Shown: in pieces, positions 53,741 through 63,600 of the stretch
Layout: each line of letters begins with the position of its first letter
Position numbering within the stretch: position 1 is the first letter of the stretch
Assembly (NCBI GenBank): GCA_036346355.1
Contig: CM070581.1
Location: 47,635,849-47,699,848, forward strand
DNA length: 64,000 nucleotides
Direction of reading: 5' to 3'
Origin: Rhipidocladum racemiflorum
Taxonomy: Eukaryota; Streptophyta; Magnoliopsida; Poales; Poaceae
Position numbers and translations under genes: made by a program
The notes under the pieces: generated by a model
What the model was told of the DNA's origin: nothing
The model's input: the letters and a program-made list of their open reading frames with translations, nothing else
Databases searched by the model: none

Positions 53741-54560
53741 TTGTGTGCCTAACCAAAAAGGAGTTAAAGCAACTGATTTTGGAAGAAGCCCATGACTCCA
53801 AGTACTCAATTCATCCTGGAAGCGCCAAGATGTATCAGGATCTGAAGGAGAGATTCTGGTGGCCGAGTATGAAACGTGAAGTTGCCGAGCATGTTGCATT
53901 GTGCGACGTATGCCAGAGAGTCAAGGCAATGCATCAGAGACCAGCAGGATTGCTACAACCGCTGAAAATACCTGAGTGGAAGTGGGAGGAAATCGGAATG
54001 GATTTCATTACCGGTTTGCCGAAGACTCAAGGAGGTTATGACTCCATATGGGTTATAGTGGATCGCTTGACTAAAGTAGCCCATTTTATCCCCGTGAAGA
54101 CCACTTACTCGGGAGATAAATTAGCGGAATTGTACATGATCATGATTGTCTGTTTGCACGGAGTGCCGAAAAGGATTATATCGGACAGAGGTACCCAATT
54201 TACCTCAAGGTTCTGGAATAAGTTGCATGAAGCCATGGGAACCCGTTTGAACTTCAAGATGACTTATCATCCCTGCAGACGGATGGACAGGCAGAAAGAG
54301 TCAACCAGATTTTGGAGGATATGTTGAGAGCTTGTGCATTAGCTTATGCTACTTCTTGGGATAAGAGTTTACAGGATGCCGAGTTCAGTTACAACAATAT
54401 TTATCAGGCGAGTTTACAGATGTCACCTTTTGAGGCCTTTGTATGGTCGACTGTCGGACGCCATTGAATTGGAATGAGACCGCGAGTGCCGTGTCTTTGG
54501 GCCTGATATTCTTCAAGAGGTGAAGAGCGGTCGCTATGATTAGGAAAGGTTGAAGATAGC
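53740..54560 (+). pseudogene. Tekay integrase
   Basis: HHCC domain: EEAHDSKYSIHPGSAKMYQD ... VALCDVCQRVKAMHQ. Core: MDFITGLPKTQGGYDSIWVI, DRLTKVAHFIPVKTTYSG, Asp in IISDRGTQFTSRFW, then MTYHPCRRMDRQKEST, where the catalytic Glu region is distorted by a shift (normally HPQTDGQxER). It is broken again around 54325-54560, where PLCW..R-type text is scrambled. Confidence 0.88.
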
Positions 54561-54569
54561 CCAATCTCG

Positions 54570-55034
54570 ATGAAGAGTTATGCTGACAATCGTCGCCGAG
54601 ATTTGAGTTTTGAACCAGAAGACTTTGTTTACCTCAGAGTTACGCCTCTCAGGGGAGTTAAGAGGTTCCATGCCAAAGGGAAACTCGCACCCCGTTATGT
54701 TGGACCGTTTAAGATTTTGAGTCGCAGAGGCGAAGTTGCCTATCAGCTGGAGTTGCCACAGTCGTTGGCAGGAGTGCATGATGTATTCCATGTGTCCCAG
54801 TTGAAGAAGTGTCTCCGAGTTCCTGAGGAACAGACACCGCTAGAGTCAATTGAGTTGCAAGAGGATTTGACTTATAAGGAGTATCCCGTGAGGATTCTAG
54901 ACACAATGGATCGAGAAACTAGAAACAAGTCAACCCGTTTCTGTAGAGTTCAGTGGAGCAACCATGAAGAAAGCGAAGCGACTTTGGAGCTCGAAGAGGA
55001 TTTGAAGAAAGAATTTCCAAACCTATTCCTTTAG
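54570..55034 (+). CDS. Tekay integrase C-terminus with chromodomain
   Basis: A 154-codon open frame. KSYADNRRRDLSFEPEDFVYL and LAPRYVGPFKIL form the SH3-like GPY/F region. LPQSLAGVHDVFHVSQLKKCL follows. The last ~50 residues (YPVRILDTMDRETRNKSTRF, RVQWSNHEESEATLELEEDL) are a chromodomain of the type found in Tekay. It directs insertion to heterochromatin in related elements. The start ATG is not the original; this is the 3' end of pol. Confidence 0.9.
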   Translation: MKSYADNRRRDLSFEPEDFVYLRVTPLRGVKRFHAKGKLAPRYVGPFKILSRRGEVAYQLELPQSLAGVHDVFHVSQLKKCLRVPEEQTPLESIELQEDLTYKEYPVRILDTMDRETRNKSTRFCRVQWSNHEESEATLELEEDLKKEFPNLFL

Positions 55035-55042
55035 TAAGCCCT

Positions 55043-55080
55043 GAATCTCGGGGACGAGATTCTATTAAGGGGGGGAGGTT
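55043..55080 (+). promoter_or_regulatory. Pre-LTR hairpin and polypurine tract (Tekay copy 2)
   Basis: GAATCTC (55043-55049), loop GGGGAC, GAGATTC (55056-55062), then AAGGGGGGGAGG (55067-55078) and the LTR at 55081. The stem ends 18 nt before the LTR. Confidence 0.85.
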
Positions 55081-58000
55081 TGTAACACCCCAAAATTTTG
55101 CTTTTCTTAAATTCATGTGTGATTTGGCACTTTGGTGAATTTTTGGAATTTTCTGGAATTTATTTGGATTTATTTGGAATTTATTTGAATTTATTCCATT
55201 TTGAAATAATTAAAGAATTTGATTTTGCAAATAAAATTTTGTTGGAAATATTTTATTTGAGTCCAAAATAATCCAAAATATTTTCCAGAATTTTTATGGA
55301 ATTTTTATGAGTCATTTGCTATTTTTAATGAATTAAATGAATTAAGTGGAATTATTTTAAATATTAAATCGCTTGAAATTCAACTCGGTCGAAATCTTGT
55401 TCATCCGATCGAAGTCGAACCAGTCGGACTCGAGTCCGACCCGAGCCAGTTGACTCGACCAAACCAGCTCCCAACCCTAATCAATCCCAACCGTCGGATC
55501 AAGATCCAACGGCTGAGATCCGCCCGTACCGGTTCGAGCCGTATCCGGCCCGGATCCGATCGCGCCCGTGCGATCGTGGCCGTTGATCGTGCCACGTGGA
55601 CGGCTGTGCGTCGTCGTCTCCGCCGAGACCGAGCCGGACTCCGCCGCCGCGCCCGCCGCCGTGTAGAATTAGGTTTCCGTCTCGGGCACGAACGCCGAGG
55701 CTATTTAAAGCCCTGGTCACGCCCCGAGGTTTCCCTCATCCTTGCGCACCCGTTCCCCCGAGCCATCTCGCCTGAGCCGTCGCCGTTTGCCCGTACGAGT
55801 TCGCCGGAGTTGGAACTCTGTTGCGCCGCGGTTTGCGCCGTTTTCCGCCGTCGTCCGTCGTCTTCCGCCGAGAAGAAGCCCAGATCTGGAACCCCCGAAG
55901 CCAGGCGCACCCGAAGAGACCTTTCACTTCGCCGGAGCTGCACGGACACGCCGCGTGGGAGGTCGTCGTCTACGTCTCCGGTGCCCAAGCCTCGCCGCGC
56001 CATCGCCGGACCTCGCGAGCTCTGTGGACCGTCCGATCTTGATCGTGCGGTTGAGGTGAGTTCACGTGTTCCAAACCCGATTAGATCTGGACCGTTGGAT
56101 CAAGATCCAACGGCCCACGATCGCCACGTGCTGTAGTAGTGTTATTATAGGATTAGATCTGGACCGTCCGATCTAGATCGAACGGCCCACGATCATCGAG
56201 TAGATTCAACGTGTTAACCCTGGATCTAATCGCGGCCGTCGAAATTCAAATCAACGGCCGAGATTGCGCCACGTGTCGGGAAGCCTGACCGTCGCGGTCA
56301 GCGCCGTCCACGCGCGTGTGGGCGCGTGTCTCTGACACGTGGGCCCCGCAAGTCAGAGGGCCCACGCGTCAGCCGCGTTTGCGTGAGACCCCGCACTGAC
56401 AGGTGGGTCCCACCTGTCAGTCTCACCCGAGCCGTGGACCGGGTCCACCATGGACCGAACCGCGCCGTGGGCTGAGCCCATGAGCTGGCTGACGTCAGCC
56501 AACCAATCAGAGGCTGCCACGTGTCCATGCTGACGCAATAATTAATTTCCGAAAAAGAAAATGATTTATTAATTCGAAATAATGATTTCAGATTTTGTTT
56601 CAAACTTCAAACGTTTATAACTTTTGCGTTTCAACTCCGATTTGGGTGATTCAAATTTCTAAATTTGTATAAAATTGAGATCTACCTAAATATGAATTTT
56701 ATTTAATTTTTGGACTAAAGTTTTTCTCTGTAAAATTATTTAATTGATTATTTAAACTTTAAATAATCATAACTTTAACGTGCCTTAACTCCAAATTTGA
56801 CGATTCCAGTTTCTAAAAATCCATAAAATTATGTTCTTTCTGTTTATGGATTTTATTTGGATGTTTGGACACTTTTTGCCTATTGTTTATTTGTGTATTT
56901 GCTATTTGCACGCTTTACGAGTAGACGTTGAAGTGCCGGAAGGATTCGAAGGAGAAGTATTGACTCAGGATCCAACTCAAGACCAAGAGCAAGTACTTTT
57001 TGAAGGCAAGTTGTGCTTTGACCATGTTGATCCTATTTCGAAATCTATTTTGATTTAAACTATTGCATGCTAGTTCAATTAGAAAAATACTTGGTTTAAA
57101 CATGGGGGTTAGATAAGTACCAATTTGCTGTATGACACCTTGATTACTTAAGTATGTGCCATGACCCTTTGTCACCCTAGTTGTGGATCACTAGTTGGAC
57201 ATTATTAAATCGCCAACATGGGTTTAGACCGTTGTAGTATACTGCTTAGACACACTACGTGCTCATGACATGATTTTGGACAATCAAATGTTAATATTGA
57301 CTTAATGATATATTGAACCTGTTTTGGAAAAGTATCATGTGATGTTGATGGCACGTGGTGCATGGTAATCAAGCGGGGTTTGATAAGCGATTTCGGCCAG
57401 GGCATGTGGCAAGAGTAATCAGTGGGCCATTGTGGCGTTAGGAATGTTGATTTGGTTCTTGGGTAGTCTTGCCCTGGTCACCCTAAGGACTTAACCTTGC
57501 AAGCCTTTGAACTGGGTCTAACGTGCAACCACATGTCTGTAATGGGACGGACCTAGTTGACTAAGTTGCTAATAACGCACTGTGGGACCTCGGAGGTCAA
57601 CTACACCCTTTGTGTAAGTTGTGCGGGAGCGTCATCTGGCCGAGGCCAGGTACACATCTAACGGTTGATTGGCCTAGACTTCGCCTTAGCGAAGGGAAGG
57701 GTTAGTGCGCAATAACCGGGGAGGACCACTTGTATTGTTAGAGGTTTCCGAAAGACTTTGTTACTGAACTTCGCCTTTGTGGTGTTTGATTTGTATCTTG
57801 TGGGTAAAGTGCATAACCTCTGCAGAGTTTAGAATCTATTCTAATAGCCGTGTCCGCGGTATTGGACATCGCTCGGGAATTACATTCAAGGGTTAGATTT
57901 TCTCAAAAATAACTTTGGTTTGGAAGTTGGGTTGGTTTAATAATGAAGATGATGGAAATGTGGTTTAGGATGGGAAAATGTTTATTAAACTTCTTGAAAA

Positions 58001-58537
58001 GTTATTTATGCTTTACTCATTTCTCTTTGCTTTGAATCTACTTATATTACTTGTCAAAAGCTGTTTCTTGCAAATACACCTTGAGCTATTCCTTTGTACC
58101 AAGCCATGCATATAGTATATTAGCTTGCATTACATTGCATGACTTGCGAGTACCAAGTACTCACCCTTGCCTCAACACAACACCGATTGAAGAGGAGACT
58201 ACGCCCGACTTTGGAGGAGGAACTCCAAGAGGATCCGTCTACTTAGGAAGCGAGCCCGGTCGGTTGCACTGTGGTATCTTTGGATGGCGCCCACGAAGTT
58301 TATTTGATTTTCCGCTGCTACTATTTTTCTCTGAATAAGTTTCGCCTTGCGAGGCATATATTTGTAACTTGGCCATAAGGTCGAGTAACCACCTTGGTTA
58401 TTTAAATAAAGTACTTTGATAATATCGAATGGTATGATTGTGATATTTACCAATGTTAAGACTGTGTGCACTAGCGCGTTCCTGGACTAGTGCTGCATAC
58501 ACAGAGGGTCCGGATTTGCAAATTCGGGGTCCCGACA
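55081..58537 (+). repeat. 3' LTR of the Tekay-type chromovirus
   Basis: Matches the 5' LTR over its length but with dozens of 1-5 base replacements and indels, often where one copy has CTG, CAG or CG and the other does not. Example: the conserved TTGCTGAGTACC reads TTGCGAGTACC at 58145. GCGTA follows at 58538. Confidence 0.95.
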
Positions 58538-59240
58538 GCGTATATGGAATATTTTTCCATAATATGGTACTCCATGTATTAAAGAGCAAATCTGCGGTAT
58601 TCGTGCCAAAAAATACATTCAAACGTCACATTTACAGGCTGCCGAAAAGGCTTAAAAGCTATCGTTGACAATAGTACTTAGGGTTATTGTGGCGGTATAT
58701 TTTTGTAGGGAACAAAGGCGTATATGGAATATTTTTCCATAATATGGTACTCCATGTATCAAAGAGCAAATCTGTGGTATTCGTGTCGAAAAATACATTC
58801 AAACGTCACATTTTACAGGTTGCCGAAAAGGCTTAAATGCTATCGTTGACAATAGTACTTACGGTTATTGTGGCGGTATATTTTTGTAGGGAACAAAGGC
58901 GTATATGGAATATTTTTCCATAATATGGTACTCCATGTATCAAAGAGCAAATCTGCGGTATTCGTGCCAAAAAATACATTCAAACGTCACATTTTACAAA
59001 TTTAAAAGGCTTCAAAGTTATCGTTGACACTAGTACTTAGGGTTATTGTGGCGGTATATTTTTGTAGGGAACAAAGGCGTATATGGAATATTTTTCCATA
59101 ATATGGTACTCCATGTATCAAAGAGCAAATCTGCGGTATTCGTGCCGAAAAATACATTCAAATGTCACATTTTACAGGCTGCCGAAAAGGCTTAAAAGCT
59201 ATCGTTGACAATAGTACTTAGGGTTATTGTGCAAAAATAA
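58538..59240 (+). repeat. ~180-bp tandem repeat of the Mutator-like element, four units
   Basis: TATATGGAATATTTTTCCAT recurs at 58541, 58721, 58902 and 59080, i.e. every 178-181 bp. Each unit ends with GCGGTATATTTTTGTAGGGAACAAAGGCG. The Tekay element entered the start of the first unit. The fourth unit breaks down after 59220. Confidence 0.93.
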
Positions 59241-59544
59241 TACATTCAAACTCCATAATACGGTATTCGTGCAAAAATAATTTTCATCCTACCGAAAGTG
59301 CTTCAGGAATTCATGCATTTCAAATTTCTTAAGGTTAAATAAGGTATTCATATTACAGGCTGCCGAAATTATTTTTTGATTTTTGGAGTCATGTTTTGTA
59401 TATTTTCGCCATATGGTACGGCGACTACCTATTTTCGCCGTATGGTTCGGCGAATACCTATTTTCGCCGTACCGTGTGGCGAATACCATATTTTCGCCAC
59501 ACGGTACAGCGAAAATACCCTAGCCCATGGTTAACTGGAATTAA
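59241..59544. repeat. Right interior inverted-repeat array of the Mutator-like element
   Basis: 59241-59395 is AT-rich without a gene. From 59400 there are four to five copies of a ~30-bp unit containing TTTTCGCCNNACGGTNNGGCGAA, in both orientations, as at the left end and at 41529-41700. Confidence 0.75.
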
Positions 59545-59724
59545 TGGCGCAATTAGCCTATTTTCACCGAACCGTGTGGCGAAAATAGGGTGTTCGCCGC
59601 ACGGTTCGGCGAAAATAAGGTATTCGCCGTACCATTTGGCGACCACGCATTATTTTTGCAATTTTTTTTTCCGAGTATTAAAAACGCAATTCAGTTTAAA
59701 ACAAGTATTATTTAAAAAAAATTC
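59545..59724 (-). repeat. Right terminal inverted repeat of the Mutator-like element
   Basis: The reverse complement starts GAATTTTTTTTAAATAATAC and follows the left TIR closely through GGTCGCCAAATGGTACGGCGAATACC. It is followed by the duplication CTTGAGAGCA (59725-59734). Confidence 0.93.
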
Positions 59725-59734
59725 CTTGAGAGCA

Positions 59735-59957
59735 TATACGAGGGAGTCCCGATGCTGTCAAGGCCTGTCTTTGCAGATCAACCCGTGACCGGGAGATACG
59801 TGGAGGAAGTGTGGCGGACGGGATTTATGTTGGAGGGCAGGTTAGATAGAGGGTAGATTGAGAAGGCGATTGTGAGGTTGATGGAAGGCGAGCAGGGGAC
59901 TGAGATGAGGGAGAGAGCGAAGGATCTAAAGATCAAGGCAAGGATGTGCTTAGAGAC
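59735..59957 (+). pseudogene. UDP-glycosyltransferase pseudogene, 3' portion
   Basis: Continues the PSPG box exactly where 30981 stopped: IYEGVPMLSRPVFADQPVTG, with the terminal box residues DQ, then RYVEEVWRTGFMLEGRLDRG, a TAG at about 59858, IEKAIVRLMEGEQG and MRERAKDLKIKA. It is the normal UGT C-terminal domain with one nonsense codon. It is cut by the Reina LTR at 59963; the last ~20 residues should lie right of the window. Confidence 0.88.
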
Positions 59958-59962
59958 CATGG

Positions 59963-60229
59963 TGTCACGTATGAGCTGTAATTAGATGCTGTTACATTTA
60001 AATTGTAATCCGATACTGGGAGGATGGGCTGTGTGGGCCGGGTTTTGGGTGAACTGAGCCCATGAGCAAGTTTTGAACGCTTGGCTGGAAACCTAGCCGA
60101 AAGGCGTGAGGGAGGAAATATACAGAGACACAATCGATTCCCCATCCTTCTCATTCTGAGTTCTTCCGTTACTCTAAATCCCCTTTCATTCTCCTCTCTA
60201 TCTGGTGGATCGTGAGTAGGTTCGTTACA
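59963..60229 (+). repeat. 5' LTR of the Reina-type element
   Basis: TGTCACGTATG...GTTCGTTACA, TG...CA ends, with the primer site directly after. The start is set by TG and by the end of glycosyltransferase similarity; the second LTR is not available to confirm it. Confidence 0.75.
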
Positions 60230-60231
60230 AT

Positions 60232-60240
60232 TGGTATCAG
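60232..60240 (+). promoter_or_regulatory. Primer-binding site (Met-tRNA type) of the Reina-type element
   Basis: TGGTATCAG, 2 nt after the LTR. The match to the longer TGGTATCAGAGC ends after CAG. Confidence 0.75.
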
Positions 60241-60428
60241 CCAGAAACGATCGTGTAAACTCGGTCTGGAGCTGTAGAATCACGGAAGAAGGTTGGGGAA
60301 CCTGGTTGGTCTTTGATCAGCCGGTGCTTCCTGTAAAATTCCTGAATCCGGTTGGCTCGACTTGGTGATCGATCACGCTAGCGCCAAGGAAGAAAACAAA
60401 TCCATTCGAGGAGAAGCTGGCAAAGGCG

Positions 60429-61606
60429 ATGGAAACGGTGGAAGCTCAAGGTGATGCAAATACGGCGATGCTCAAGGCTTTGTGCGATCAGTTCAAAGGA
60501 TTGCAAGATTCGTTGGGAGAGATCAAGGACAATCAGCGGCGCTTTCAGGACAGAGTGGAAGCGCTGGAAACAAAGATGGCAGTACCGGGATCGCAAGGAC
60601 CTCCGATGGCAGCAGCACCCCCTTTCACCTATGCGGGGTCGACATCAGCAGGTTTGGGCGATCCCTTCGATGGAGTTGATGGACGCAGAGAGGATGTGAG
60701 TTACAAGGGAATCTTGGGAGTTCCTTCTCGTACCATGGTTATGGGAGCTCCAGCCATGCCTAATCAAGCCCTTCAGGCGTTTGAGGAAAGGCGCCCAGAG
60801 ATCAGAGGTGCAAGTAATATTTCTAACCAAGGGGGGCATAACCCTATGCCGAAAATGGAGTTTCCAAGCTTTGATGGGGAGAATCCCAGATTGTGGCAAG
60901 AAAGATGTGAGACGTATTTTGAAGTATTTGGTGTGCATGATGGTCTGAAGACACGCTTTGCTGCTCTGAACTTTATTGGTTCGGCGGCGTTGTGGCTGCA
61001 AAAGATGGAGGCCACAGGAAGGATTGAAGGTTGGAATGTGTTATGCCAGTTGGTCAATGACAAATTTACACGAGATAAGTATCAAAGTTATCGTAGGCAA
61101 ATGAGGATATTTAAGCAAGAAGGAATGGTATCGGAGTACACTGACAAATTTGAACAGCTCCGATATCATCTCTGGTTATATAATCCAACGTTGGATGAAA
61201 CCTTTTTTGTGCATGAATATTTGGATGGGTTACAGAGCAATATTCGCTCAGCTATTTGGTTGCACCGACCCACCGATGTGGATACTGCTAGCGCCTTAGC
61301 GCTCATGCAAGAAGAAGAGCAGGACCGGTGGCAGAAACGTCAACCTGGGAAAATAGAGTTCCAACGTAGCTTCAGTAAATGGGGATCTCTTCAGAGAAGA
61401 TGAAAGTAAAGGAGCGGGCAGAAGAGGCTAGAAAAATAGAACCACAAAAAAGACAAGAGGCGGGGAAACAGGAGAATAAGTTACTGGCTCTCAGAGATTA
61501 TCGGCGAACTAATGGGCTGTGTTTTAAATGTGGAGAGAAGTGGAGTAGAACAGGTCATACATGCCCAGAGAAGGTATCATTGTATGTTATTGAAGAATTG
61601 CTTTAA
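60429..61606 (+). pseudogene. gag: Reina Gag
   Basis: ATG 60429 (METVEAQGDANTAMLKALCD) starts with a coiled coil, then KMEFPSFDGENPRLWQERCE, GSAALWLQKMEATGRI, YTDKFEQLRYHLWLYNP and FVHEYLDGLQSNIRSAI of the gag domain. A frameshift near 61385 moves it to the 61379-61606 frame, which holds the knuckle CFKCGEKWSRTGHTC and a TAA at 61604. The knuckle has CX2C then H and C close together, as usual for Reina. Confidence 0.9.
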
Positions 61607-62350
61607 GCCTTACAAACTGATGGAAAAGGTGAAGATAGCAATAGTGATTCAGAAGAAGAACCGGAAGGAGCGATAATGGTTGTTTCAGCAACTCCTCACA
61701 TCCAATCCAAAAAGAGCCATACCTTGCGGTTATCTGGAATGATAGGCAAGAAAGAGATACTCCTGTTGGTGGATTCAGGGGCAGTGAGTTCTTTCATAAC
61801 TGAACAATTGGTGCAGCAACTCGAACTTTCAGTCCAAATAATTGAAGAAGTCCGATATCTGGTGGCGGATGGAGGATCCATTTGCTGCAATCAAATGGTG
61901 AAAGCGTTGGAGTGGTTCATTCAGGGCCATACATTCACTCACGAAGTCAAAATTGTTCCCTTGGGAAGTTATGATGTTATACTAGGAGCAGACTGGCTAG
62001 AGAATCACAGTCCCATGTGGATTGACTGGCATATGAAACTTCTGAAATTCCAGCACAAAGGACGCACAATTACACTACATGGAGTGAGAGACACCACGGT
62101 CAAATGCCATCGGATTGGAGCTAGCAAACTCAAAGGGTTGATCAAACGCCAATCCATATCACATTGTGTCACAATACATCCCACTCCTTCAACACCGGAA
62201 TTACTCACTGTAGCGGATCCGGCAATTGATCATATTCCAACAGAAGTGCAAGCCGTGTTACAGGAATACTCTTCGGTATTCCAGGAGCCTCAGGGGTTGC
62301 CACCAGTGAGACCAAATGATCGTGCCATTCCATTAATGTCGGGGGCATAG
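61607..62350 (+). pseudogene. Reina protease and RT linker
   Basis: In the same frame as the Gag knuckle after TAA 61604. KKEILLLVDSGAVSSFITEQ carries the DSGA active site; SYDVILGADWLENHSPMWID is the second conserved part. The linker VQAVLQEYSSVFQEPQGLPP leads to RT. It ends at a TAG (62348-62350) between GA and PVKMRPYR, a single change in an open frame. Confidence 0.9.
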
Positions 62351-63600
62351 CCAGTTAAGATGCGTCCATATCGTCATAGCCCACAACAGAAAGATGAGCT
62401 TGAACGGCAAGTAAGAGAAATGCTGAATTCGGGAATTATTCGCCGAAGCAATAGCCCTTTTGCCTCCCCAGTGCTGTTAGTAAAGAAGAAAGATGGGACT
62501 TGGCGGCTCTGCATTGATTATCGACAGCTCAATACTATTACCGTGAAGAACAAGCACCCTTTGCCCATTGTAGATGAACTGTTGGATGAATTAGCCGGCG
62601 CCAGTTGGTTCACTAAGCTCGATCTCTGCTCCGGGTATCATCAGATAAGGGTAGCGGTCGGTGATGAGTATAAGACAGCGTTTAAAACTCATCAAGGGCT
62701 ATATGAGTTTTTGGTGATGCCCTTTGGTTTAACAAATGCCCCCGCAACATTCCAAGGAATCATGAACCAAGTGTTTGAGCAATATTTGCGGCAAGGAGTA
62801 CTTGTTTTCATGGATGATATTTTGGTTTACTCGGCTACACTGTAGGACCATCTGGAATTATTGCGAAAGGTTCTACACATACTCAGCCAAAATGAATTAG
62901 TGGTCAAGCTGTCCAAATGTTCCTTTGCTCAGCAACAGCTTGAGTACTTAGGACATGTTATTGGAGTACATGGAGTCTCCACAGACAAATCCAAAATCCA
63001 CACTGTGGTTGATTGGCCGTCTCCCCAAAACTTGAAGCAGCTCCGAGGATTTCTGGGTCTCACGGGGTATTACCGCAAGTTCATCCGACACTACGGCCTC
63101 ATTAGCCGGCCACTTACTGATTTGTTGAAGAAGGGTAAACTATTTTCTTGGCATCCTGATGCTCAGCATGCTTTTGTCACCTTGAAGCGGGCATTGGTAC
63201 AGGCACCGGTACTAGCCTTACCGGATTTCTCAAAGACATTTGTCATTGAAACTGATGCATGCAATCAAGGTATTGGAGCAGTACTCATGCAAGACAACCA
63301 TCCAATTGCCTTCCTCAGCAAAGGATTATGTGCAAAAAATCAGGCTATGTCCACTTATGAAAAGGAATGTCTAGCTATTCTCATGGCTGTGGAGAAATGG
63401 CGCTCGTATTTGCAACACGGCAAGTTTGTGATTCGAACAGATCACAAGAGTCTTTTACATTTGGTTGATCAGCGACTCGGTACCACCATACAACATAAGG
63501 CATTTGTCAAACTGATGGGGTTGGACTATTCAATTCAGTACAAAAAGGGCACTTCAAATGCGGCCGCAGATGCATTATCGCGTCGCGATGCGGAATCTCC
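62351..63600 (+). pseudogene. Reina reverse transcriptase and RNase H
   Basis: VKMRPYRHSPQQKDELERQV, ASPVLLVKKKDGTWRLCIDY, ELLDELAGASWFTKLDLCSG, FGLTNAPATFQGIMN, catalytic MDD in VLVFMDDILVYS, then a TAG at 62843. The same frame continues LEYLGHVIGVHGVSTDKSK, LRGFLGLTGYYRKFIRHYG, and RNase H with VIETDACNQGIGAVLMQ, STYEKECLAILMAVEKWRS, VIRTDHKSLLHLVDQ and SNAAADALSRR. Only the two TAGs spoil it. Confidence 0.93.

Larger units (their letters stand above)
45953..58537 (+). mobile_element. Tekay-type chromovirus with ~3.45-kb LTRs
   Basis: LTRs 45953-49392 and 55081-58537, target duplication GCGTA at 45948-45952 and 58538-58542. Interior: Met-tRNA primer site, an extra upstream reading region, Gag, protease, RT, RNase H, integrase, chromodomain, hairpin and purine tract. 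The chromodomain after integrase and pol motifs identify the Tekay (Del) clade. All genes are broken by many small shifts, although the LTRs are still very similar. Confidence 0.93.
30982..59724 (+). mobile_element. Mutator-like element carrying PMD and GRF-finger genes, with nested retroelements
   Basis: The left end GAATTTTTTTTAAATAATAC is matched by the right end in inverse orientation, and similarity continues ~200 bp. It is flanked by a 10-bp duplication. After subtracting the copia (31209-41533) and gypsy (45953-58542) insertions about 5.8 kb of its own DNA remains: inverted-repeat arrays, a purine tract, a minisatellite, a transposase C-terminal tail (42198-42323), PMD-like exons, a GRF zinc-finger gene and a 180-bp tandem array. 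The catalytic transposase region is missing, so it is non-autonomous now. The class is inferred from duplication size, TIR length and the transposase tail. Confidence 0.85.

Noticed and set aside
58538..59240. CRISPR-like array
   Set aside because: Units of 180 bp in direct tandem without unique spacers; the genome is a plant.
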